Below, piece by piece: positions 1 to 6,485 of a DNA stretch of 31,242 nt. The first letter of the stretch is position 1. The number at the start of each line of letters is the position of its first letter. A program made the position numbers and the translations under genes. The notes under the pieces were generated by a model. The model was given only the letters and a program-made list of their open reading frames with translations, made no database searches and was not told the DNA's origin. The stretch is from Methylophilaceae bacterium (GTDB lineage: Bacteria; Pseudomonadota; Gammaproteobacteria; Burkholderiales; Methylophilaceae), in the NCBI GenBank assembly GCA_006844635.1, contig SPJO01000104.1, forward strand, positions 1-31,242, in the 5' to 3' direction.

Positions 1-2
1 AG

Positions 3-65
3 GATATCAAGGTTAGCGAAGCGCCAACGACTAAATCATCAGGTAAACCTGGTTGTACGATGTAG
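3..65 (+). CDS. Possible 3' end of a truncated gene at the left edge
   Basis: The plus strand is open from the window edge to a TAG at 63-65 and reads DIKVSEAPTTKSSGKPGCTM. If real, this is the C-terminal tail of a gene convergent with the Crp/Fnr gene, with a 15-bp gap between their stops. The minus strand is also open here (YIVQPGLPDDLVVGASLTLIS), but no ATG or GTG start with a ribosome site lies downstream of the Crp/Fnr stop in that frame, so I prefer the plus-strand reading. About twenty codons are too few to assign a family. Low confidence. Confidence 0.3.
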   Translation, partial: DIKVSEAPTTKSSGKPGCTM

Positions 66-80
66 CAACAAACACTAAGG

Positions 81-737
81 CTAGGTGTTAGCTAAATCAG
101 TCAGTGCGGCACGGTCTAACAGGTCAACCTTGCCGCGGCCAAGTGCCACCCAGCCTTTTTGCTCTAATCGTTTGATTTGACGGCTCACTACTTCACGAGC
201 AGTCCCAAGCTCATCAGCAATTTGCTGGTGTGTTTTTTGGACATTGTCGGCACCTTCGTCAAGTAGCAATTTAGCCAGCCGCGCATCTAAACTATGGAAA
301 GCTACTTCGTCTAACAACACAATTAAATCACTAATGAGGGCGCCATAATTTGTCATGACGAAAGTCCGGAACACTTTAGAATCAATCATTAACTGATTAA
401 AGGCAGCTGAAGGAATAATCACATCCTTAATTGGCTCCTCTACAATCGTCGATGCTGGGTAATCACTATTGCCTAGCAAACAAGTTGTCGTGATGACACA
501 AGTCTCGCCAGAACCCACGCGATACAATAAAATCTCACGGCCACTAGCAGACATCTTATAGACCCGTGACCTGCCAGACAAACGCATCACATATGCGCCA
601 CACGGACCACCCTCCCGATAACCAATTGCACCAATAGGCGCCTCGACTACCCGCGCTGATTTAGCTAATATTTCGCGTGCATTGTCTTCCAAACCCGATA
701 ACGCTGGAAACTGTTCCAGCCATGCAAGATCCATCAT
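81..737 (-). CDS. Crp/Fnr-family transcriptional regulator
   Basis: This is a 218-residue regulator of normal Crp/Fnr length. The N-terminal two thirds form a cyclic-nucleotide-binding-like beta-barrel (around GREILLYRVGSGETC). A long dimer helix follows (LISDLIVLLDEVAFHSLDARL), then a winged helix-turn-helix in which THQQIADELGTAREVVSRQI supplies the two recognition helices. No Fnr-type N-terminal four-cysteine cluster is visible. It does carry two cysteines in the GETCVITTTCLLG loop and one in GGPCG, so a thiol or persulfide signal is conceivable, but that is inference. A GTG at 743 would extend the protein by two residues. I chose ATG 737 (or ATG 734) because GAGGAG at 743-748 lies 5-8 nt upstream of these codons. 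It is divergent from aceE and shares its upstream region. The regulated genes cannot be told from here. Confidence 0.88.
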   Translation of the reverse strand: MMDLAWLEQFPALSGLEDNAREILAKSARVVEAPIGAIGYREGGPCGAYVMRLSGRSRVYKMSASGREILLYRVGSGETCVITTTCLLGNSDYPASTIVEEPIKDVIIPSAAFNQLMIDSKVFRTFVMTNYGALISDLIVLLDEVAFHSLDARLAKLLLDEGADNVQKTHQQIADELGTAREVVSRQIKRLEQKGWVALGRGKVDLLDRAALTDLANT

Positions 738-743
738 CCTCAC

Positions 744-1233
744 TCCTCAAGTCATTCAGTTTTACAGCTTTTAATTTTTATAATTTATGTTTTCACTCTG
801 CGCTACCACTACTCTGATATGCCGAAGCAGCAGCCATGCTACATCATTTTAGACATTTCTTCCCAAAAATGTGAGCATGCTAGCAAACCTCTCTATAGCA
901 CTATCTGCTAAACCCTCTAAAACCGTAGTGATCACTGACCACAACATCTCCAAGCAGATATAAAGATAGCAAAATTACTACATTTAACAACTTTTAAGAT
1001 TATTTAACATCATTTAAAGATCTTTTAACAACATTTAATAGACTGAGCTATTGCAACACCTGCTAGATATGCCTTTCCTCAGCCCTGATAGGCCATCGTT
1101 TTAACTTGACCAAAAAGCCTAATAAAGCGAAACTATCGCCTTTATAGTAAGAACAACTCTATTCACGATTAGTTGCGTAATCATCTCAAAAGGATGTCAC
1201 CGCACACAATAGCAACACGGAGAAACCTCACGC
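744..1233. other. 490-bp divergent regulatory gap (Crp/Fnr regulator / aceE)
   Basis: No credible gene lies here. The region is AT-rich and contains a perfect 10-bp palindrome AGTGATCACT (927-936), the tandem array of six 10-bp units at 981-1041, and a weak sigma70-like TTGACC (1106-1111) without a good -10 at normal spacing. The aceE ribosome site GGAGA is at 1219-1223. It must hold the promoters of both flanking genes, but I cannot place them firmly. Confidence 0.6.
981..1041. repeat. Six tandem 10-bp CWTTTAA repeats, helically phased
   Basis: Six adjoining units start at 981, 991, 1001, 1011, 1022 and 1032: CATTTAACAA, CTTTTAAGAT, TATTTAACAT, CATTTAAAGAT, CTTTTAACAA, CATTTAATAG. The TTTAA cores recur every 10 or 11 bp, one per DNA turn, so all face the same side of the helix. 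The array ends about 190 bp before the aceE start. It could be a cooperative regulator-binding array or an intrinsically bent element; the sequence alone does not choose between them. Confidence 0.8.
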
Positions 1234-3903
1234 ATGGCAACAAATCCGCAAACCGGCTTGACTGAAACCGACCCGCAAGAAACCCAAGAATGGCTTGACG
1301 CACTCTCTTCAGTAATCGAAAACGAAGGGACAGAGCGCGCTCACTTCTTGTTAGAAGCAATGATTGATCAAGCAAGACGTTCTGGCAGCAATCTGCCTTA
1401 CAATGCAACAACAGCATACGTCAACACAATACCGACGCACTTACAAGCGAAGCTACCTGGCAACCCTGAGATGGAACGCCGCATTCGTGCACTCATTCGC
1501 TGGAACGCGATTATGACCGTGCTACGTGCCAATGAAAAATCACCAGGTGTTGGTGGTCATATTGCTAGCTTCCAGTCAGCTGCAACATTATATGACATTG
1601 GCTTTAATCACTTTTTCCGTGCTGCCAATGAGAACTTTGGTGGCGACTGCATCTACTTCCAAGGGCACTCTTCACCCGGTGTTTATGCCCGGGCATTTTT
1701 AGAAGGCCGCCTATCAGAAGAGCAACTCGATAATTTCCGCCAAGAAACAGGCGGCAATGGCTTATCTAGCTACCCTCACCCATGGTTAATGCCAGACTTT
1801 TGGCAGTTCCCAACGGTTTCAATGGGCATTGGCCCATTAGCGGGCATTTATCAAGCAAGGTTCTTAAAGTACATTCATGATCGCGGCATCGCCGATACCA
1901 GCGACCGTAAAGTATGGGTGTTCTGTGGTGATGGTGAGATGGACGAGCCGGAATCACAAGGCGCCATTTCATTAGCGGCGCGTGAAGGTTTAGATAATTT
2001 AATCTTCGTCATCAACTGTAATTTACAGCGTTTAGATGGTCCTGTCCGTGGTAACGGCAAAATCATCCAAGAATTGGAATCAAACTTCCGTGGTGCAGGC
2101 TGGAATGCATTGAAAGTGATCTGGGGTTCTTACTGGGATCCATTATTAGCCATGGACAAAGATGGCTTATTGAAGAAGCGCATGGAAGAATGCGTGGATG
2201 GTGAATACCAAAACTTCAAACAAAAAGGCGGTGCTTACACGCGCGAGCACTTCTTCGGTAAGTATCCTGAGTTAAAAGAAATGGTTGCTGCGATGTCAGA
2301 TAATGATATTTGGCGCTTAAACCGCGGCGGTCATGACCCGCATAAAGTGTATGCCGCTTACAACGCTGCGGTAAACCACAAAGGCCAACCGACTGTGATT
2401 CTAGCGAAAACCGTTAAGGGTTACGGTATGGGCGATGCTGGCGAAGGTCAGAACACAACACATCAACAGAAGAGCATGGATATCGAATCACTGAAAGTAT
2501 TCCGTGATCGTTTCGAATTGCCATTAACTGACGAACAAGTTGAAAATTTATCGTACTACAAACCTGATGCTGACAGCCCTGAAATGCAATATATGGCTGA
2601 GCGCAGCGCAGCGATGGGCGGGCATGTACCAGCGCGTCGCCGTAAAGGTAACGAGTTAACGGTACCGAAACTGTCTGCTTTTGACAGCATGCTCAAAGCG
2701 ACTGGTGATCGTGAAATTTCAACAACGATGGCTTTTGTCCGCATCTTATCAACCTTGTTACGTGATAAAGAAGTCGGTAAATACGTCGTACCAATCGTGC
2801 CAGATGAAGCACGTACATTCGGCATGGAGGGTATGTTCCGTCAACTCGGCATTTATTCTTCAATCGGTCAACTATACGAACCGCAAGATTCTGACCAAGT
2901 GATGTATTACAAAGAAATGAAAACAGGTCAGATTTTAGAAGAAGGGATTAATGAAGCTGGCGCATTCTCAAGCTGGATGGCAGCGGCGACTTCTTACAGC
3001 GTCACTGGCACGCAGATGATTCCATTCTATATCTACTACTCAATGTTCGGCTTCCAACGTATTGGCGACTTTGCTTGGGCTGCAGGCGATTCGCGCGCAC
3101 GCGGTTTCTTGCTTGGTGCAACAGCTGGCCGCACAACATTGAATGGTGAAGGCTTACAACATGAAGATGGTCATAGCCACCTGATGTCGGCAACGATTCC
3201 GAACTGTATTTCATACGACCCAACCTTTAGCTACGAGTTAGCAGTGATTATTCAAGAAGGTTTACGCCGCATGGTGCAAAACCAAGAAGATGTCTATTAC
3301 TACATCACCTTAATGAATGAGAACTATAGCCACCCAGAAATGCCAAAAGGCTGTGAAGAAGGCATTCTTAAAGGGATGTACAGCTTTAGCAAATCAAAAG
3401 CTAAGGGCGAAAAAGTACAGTTGATGGGTAGCGGCGTCATTTTACGTGAAGTGATTGCTGCAGCAGAGATGCTAGAAAAAGACTGGGGTATTTCAGCTGA
3501 TATATGGAGCGTACCAAGCTTTACCGAGCTACGTCGCGAAGGCATTGACTGCGAACGCTGGAACCTTTTAAACCCGAGCAAGAAACAGCGTATTAGCTAT
3601 GTTGCAGAGTGCTTAAAAGATGCAAAAGGCCCGGTCATCGCTTCGACTGATTATATGAGGAGCTTTGCTGAACAAATTCAACGCTTTGTGCCAAGTAATT
3701 TTGTCGCTTTAGGCACCGACGGTTATGGTCGTTCTGACAGCCGTGAAGCCTTACGCGACTTCTTTGAAGTGGACAGAAATTACATTGTCCTCAGCGCGTT
3801 AACAGCCCTTAGTGAAGAAGGTAAAGTACCAGCCGCAAAACTCGCTGAAGCCGTTAAAAAGTACAAGCTAAACCCTAACAAACCAAACCCAGCGACGATT
3901 TAA
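1234..3903 (+). CDS. aceE: Pyruvate dehydrogenase E1 component (homodimeric type)
   Basis: This 889-residue protein is the length of enterobacterial AceE (about 887). It decarboxylates pyruvate with thiamine diphosphate and reductively acetylates the lipoyl group of E2, feeding acetyl-CoA synthesis in the cytoplasm. The ThDP/Mg2+ motif is intact: GDGEMDEPES begins near residue 232 and the partner asparagines follow in VINCNLQRLDG. The HSSPGVYARAFLEGRL segment and the GLQHEDGHSHL segment, with active-site histidines, are typical of the family. The start is supported by GGAGA at 1219-1223. aceF follows after 23 bp, so the two form an operon. A tandem 10-bp repeat array lies upstream and may be involved in regulation. 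Confidence 0.98.
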   Translation: MATNPQTGLTETDPQETQEWLDALSSVIENEGTERAHFLLEAMIDQARRSGSNLPYNATTAYVNTIPTHLQAKLPGNPEMERRIRALIRWNAIMTVLRANEKSPGVGGHIASFQSAATLYDIGFNHFFRAANENFGGDCIYFQGHSSPGVYARAFLEGRLSEEQLDNFRQETGGNGLSSYPHPWLMPDFWQFPTVSMGIGPLAGIYQARFLKYIHDRGIADTSDRKVWVFCGDGEMDEPESQGAISLAAREGLDNLIFVINCNLQRLDGPVRGNGKIIQELESNFRGAGWNALKVIWGSYWDPLLAMDKDGLLKKRMEECVDGEYQNFKQKGGAYTREHFFGKYPELKEMVAAMSDNDIWRLNRGGHDPHKVYAAYNAAVNHKGQPTVILAKTVKGYGMGDAGEGQNTTHQQKSMDIESLKVFRDRFELPLTDEQVENLSYYKPDADSPEMQYMAERSAAMGGHVPARRRKGNELTVPKLSAFDSMLKATGDREISTTMAFVRILSTLLRDKEVGKYVVPIVPDEARTFGMEGMFRQLGIYSSIGQLYEPQDSDQVMYYKEMKTGQILEEGINEAGAFSSWMAAATSYSVTGTQMIPFYIYYSMFGFQRIGDFAWAAGDSRARGFLLGATAGRTTLNGEGLQHEDGHSHLMSATIPNCISYDPTFSYELAVIIQEGLRRMVQNQEDVYYYITLMNENYSHPEMPKGCEEGILKGMYSFSKSKAKGEKVQLMGSGVILREVIAAAEMLEKDWGISADIWSVPSFTELRREGIDCERWNLLNPSKKQRISYVAECLKDAKGPVIASTDYMRSFAEQIQRFVPSNFVALGTDGYGRSDSREALRDFFEVDRNYIVLSALTALSEEGKVPAAKLAEAVKKYKLNPNKPNPATI

Positions 3904-3926
3904 CGTCATTGTCTCGGAGTATATAG

Positions 3927-5261
3927 ATGAGTGTAAAAGATGTTTTAGTGCCAGATATTGGCAATTTCGATTCAGTAGATGTCATTGATGTGCTAGTCTC
4001 AGCAGGGGATACTGTCGCTGCAGATGACTCGCTGATTACCGTTGAGTCTGATAAAGCTTCTATGGATATCCCAGCACCGTTTGCTGGCGTGGTTAAAGAA
4101 GTAAAACTAAGTGTTGGCGACCAAATTGCTGAAGGTAGTTTAATTCTCACGCTAGACGCAAGTGACGCTGAGGCTGCAACGCCTGCGCCAGCAGCAAAAA
4201 CACCAGCCGCTGCGACTACTGCTGAAGCACCAAAGGCTGAGGTTCCTGAACCAAGTCGACCAGCCCCAGAACCACCGAAACAAGTACAACCCGCACACAA
4301 ACCAGACCCAGTTGGCAGTCATGTAGACACCAACCGCGAAGTCAGTTCACATGCTAGCCCATCTGTGCGTAAATTCGCGCGTGAGCTTGGCGTTAACCTT
4401 AAGTTTGTCAAAGGTAGCGGCCCTAAAAATAGAATCCTACAAAGCGATGTACAAGCTTATGTAAAAGGCGAGATGTCAAAACCGCGAGCTGATAGCATGG
4501 CATCTGGTGGCAGTGCTTTAAGTACACTCGCAATGCCAGTCATCGATTTCACCAAGTTTGGCAACATCGAAACCAAGCCGTTATCACGCATTAAAAAACT
4601 ATCTGGTGCCAACCTACACCGCAATTGGGTAACCGCACCACATGTCACACAATTTGATGAGGCCGATATCACGGATTTAGAAGATTTCCGCAAATCCATG
4701 AAAGCGGATGCAGAGAAACGTGGTGTCAAACTCACCCTCCTCGCCTTCCTGATTAAAGCATCGGTTAATGCGCTGAAAGCTTATCCAAACTTTAATGCAT
4801 CGCTATCAGCAGATGGTAATGAATTAATCCTAAAAGGCTATTACAACGTCGGTTTCGCTTGCGACACTCCAGATGGTCTCGTGGTACCAGTCGTCAGAGA
4901 TGTACAGAGTAAAGATGTGCTGGATATTGCTGCAGACTTGATGGCGTTATCCGCTAAAGCACGTGAACGTAAACTGAAGCCAGAAGAAATGCAAGGTGGT
5001 TGCTTTACGATTTCAAGCCTTGGCGGCATTGGCGGCACTATGTTTACACCCATCATCAACTGTCCAGAAGTGGCGATTTTGGGTGTGTCACGCTCAAGCA
5101 TGCAACCCATCTACAACAAAGAAACGGGCGACTTTGAACCTCGTTTAATGCTGCCGCTATCACTCTCATACGACCACCGTGTGATTGATGGCGCAGATGG
5201 CGCGCGTTTCACTAGCCATATGCGCATGATGTTGAGTGATGTAAGAAGATTGCTACTCTAA
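3927..5261 (+). CDS. aceF: Dihydrolipoamide acetyltransferase (E2 of pyruvate dehydrogenase)
   Basis: This 444-residue E2 forms the core of the pyruvate dehydrogenase complex and transfers acetyl from lipoyl-lysine to CoA. Domains in order: one lipoyl domain (about 1-78, lipoyl Lys43 in ESDKASMD), an Ala/Pro-rich linker (about 80-140), the peripheral-subunit-binding domain (about 144-180, SPSVRKFARELGV), and the catalytic domain (about 215-444) with the active-site HxxxDG motif at H417-D421. It has a single lipoyl domain where E. coli AceF has three. A GGAG at 3916-3919 precedes the ATG at good spacing. Its lipoyl domain closely resembles the one fused to the E3 subunit encoded at 11421. A strong terminator follows at once. 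Confidence 0.97.
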   Translation: MSVKDVLVPDIGNFDSVDVIDVLVSAGDTVAADDSLITVESDKASMDIPAPFAGVVKEVKLSVGDQIAEGSLILTLDASDAEAATPAPAAKTPAAATTAEAPKAEVPEPSRPAPEPPKQVQPAHKPDPVGSHVDTNREVSSHASPSVRKFARELGVNLKFVKGSGPKNRILQSDVQAYVKGEMSKPRADSMASGGSALSTLAMPVIDFTKFGNIETKPLSRIKKLSGANLHRNWVTAPHVTQFDEADITDLEDFRKSMKADAEKRGVKLTLLAFLIKASVNALKAYPNFNASLSADGNELILKGYYNVGFACDTPDGLVVPVVRDVQSKDVLDIAADLMALSAKARERKLKPEEMQGGCFTISSLGGIGGTMFTPIINCPEVAILGVSRSSMQPIYNKETGDFEPRLMLPLSLSYDHRVIDGADGARFTSHMRMMLSDVRRLLL

Positions 5262-5267
5262 ATAAGA

Positions 5268-5315
5268 GCAAGCAATAAAAAAGCCGCTGATATCAGTGGC
5301 TTTTTTATTGCTTGC
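5268..5315 (+). terminator. Rho-independent terminator after aceF (48-bp near-perfect palindrome)
   Basis: The 48 bp from GCAAGCAATAAAAAAGCC to its complement form two 24-base arms around CTGATATCAG, with a single G:T wobble (5286/5297). The right arm carries TTTTTTATTG, so it ends the aceEF transcript. The left arm has six A's, so it would also work on the opposite strand. The left and right arms share long identical segments with the terminator of lpdA at 13222-13258. Confidence 0.92.
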
Positions 5316-5349
5316 ATCCCGCTCTCATGATTTTTTCTAATTAGCAATT

Positions 5350-5982
5350 ATGATAAGCTTAATCAACCATGACTGGGTGACCGCTTTGAAACCACCATTT
5401 AAAAACAGACCGAATAACTGCGTTACGCTAGACGGCAAGCCACACTTTATTGCTAGAGATTGTGCTGTTGTCGCGCAAGTTTTCCTATACGACAAACAAT
5501 CACAGACTTGGTACGTTTTATTAGGAAAGCGTGGCAGCAATGTGCCTGACTTTCAGGGCTTTTGGGGCTTTCCTTGCGGTTATTTAGATTGGGATGAAAC
5601 TTTATACGAAGCAGTGTTAAGAGAAGTATGGGAAGAAACAGGCTTGGTATTAGCCGACTTACCAACTTCAAAACAAGTGCTTAAATCGCACAATCTACCA
5701 TCAGAAAATGACCGTTCCCCGTTACCCTGGAAGATATCTGACAATCCTAGCAACAGTAGCAAACAAAACATTTCTCACCACTTCAGCTTTTATGTACATT
5801 GGCATGCGGCTGAACTCCCTGCATTAACAATAGAATATGCAGAAACAAACGAAGCAGAAGCGGCACAGTGGGTCTCCCTAGAAGAAGCCAAGCAATTTGA
5901 TATGGCGTTTAACCACACTCCCTGCCTAATAGAGTTACTTGAGGTAGAAGCGCATCATTTTGACCATATAATCAAAGTGTAA
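5350..5982 (+). CDS. Nudix hydrolase
   Basis: This 210-residue protein has an intact Nudix box at about residues 77-99 (GYLDWDETLYEAVLREVWEETGL), matching GX5EX7REUXEEXGU. This family cleaves nucleoside diphosphates linked to another moiety, using Mg2+ bound by the REUXEE glutamates. The N-terminal part (CAVVAQVFLYD...WYVLLGKRG) is the usual beta-sheet leading to the box. The substrate cannot be read from sequence; sanitation of damaged nucleotides and NADH or ADP-ribose hydrolysis are all possible. No clear Shine-Dalgarno precedes ATG 5350, so the start is uncertain. Its stop overlaps the start of the next gene (TAATG), which encodes a deaminated-base DNA glycosylase. That pairing hints at, but does not prove, a nucleotide-quality role. 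Confidence 0.9.
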   Translation: MISLINHDWVTALKPPFKNRPNNCVTLDGKPHFIARDCAVVAQVFLYDKQSQTWYVLLGKRGSNVPDFQGFWGFPCGYLDWDETLYEAVLREVWEETGLVLADLPTSKQVLKSHNLPSENDRSPLPWKISDNPSNSSKQNISHHFSFYVHWHAAELPALTIEYAETNEAEAAQWVSLEEAKQFDMAFNHTPCLIELLEVEAHHFDHIIKV

Positions 5983-6485
5983 TGGCATCTCCATTAGTCC
6001 GCAGTTTTCCACCCATTACAAGCCCTCAAGCGAACACCTTAATTTTAGGCAGCATGCCTGGCAATGCCTCATTAGAGGCTAACCAGTACTATGCACACCC
6101 TAGAAATGCCTTTTGGCCAATTCTAGGCCATCTTTATCAGTTTGACCCATCCATGCCTTACGATAAACGCGTCGCAGCCATCCAAGCTGCAAAAGTAGCA
6201 ATTTGGGATGTGCTTGCACAATGCGAGCGTACGGGCAGCCTAGACAGTGCCATCCAAGAAGGCTCACGTGTCAGCAACGACTTTGTGACTTTCTTTGCAC
6301 AGCATCCGCATATTCAATTAATTGCTTTTAACGGTGCGGAAGCAGAAAAGTCTTTCGAACGCTTTGTACTGCCGAAGTTAAGTCATTTACAAACTAATCG
6401 CGTGAGGCTGCCGTCCACTAGCCCTGCACACACGATGGCAAGAGACAAAAAATTACATGCATGGCAAACCGCCCTGCTTCCTTAA
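5982..6485 (+). CDS. Family-6 UDG-superfamily DNA-deoxyinosine (hypoxanthine) glycosylase
   Basis: This 167-residue protein matches the hypoxanthine-DNA glycosylase branch of the uracil-DNA glycosylase superfamily. It has LGSMPG at residues 22-27, the signature YYAHPRNAFW at 36-45 with the conserved Asn42 of this family, and a C-terminal LPSTSPAHTM motif in the position of the DNA-minor-groove loop. Such enzymes remove deaminated purines, chiefly hypoxanthine, as the first step of base excision repair in the cytoplasm. The start codon overlaps the stop of the Nudix gene by one base, so translation is probably coupled. The 3' end overlaps the convergent glycosyltransferase gene by four bases (shared TTAA). 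Confidence 0.88.
   Translation: MASPLVRSFPPITSPQANTLILGSMPGNASLEANQYYAHPRNAFWPILGHLYQFDPSMPYDKRVAAIQAAKVAIWDVLAQCERTGSLDSAIQEGSRVSNDFVTFFAQHPHIQLIAFNGAEAEKSFERFVLPKLSHLQTNRVRLPSTSPAHTMARDKKLHAWQTALLP

Noticed and set aside
1106..1148. TTGACC and TATAGT as an aceE promoter
   Set aside because: The spacing is 31 bp, far from 17; no other good pairing was found, so no promoter is annotated.
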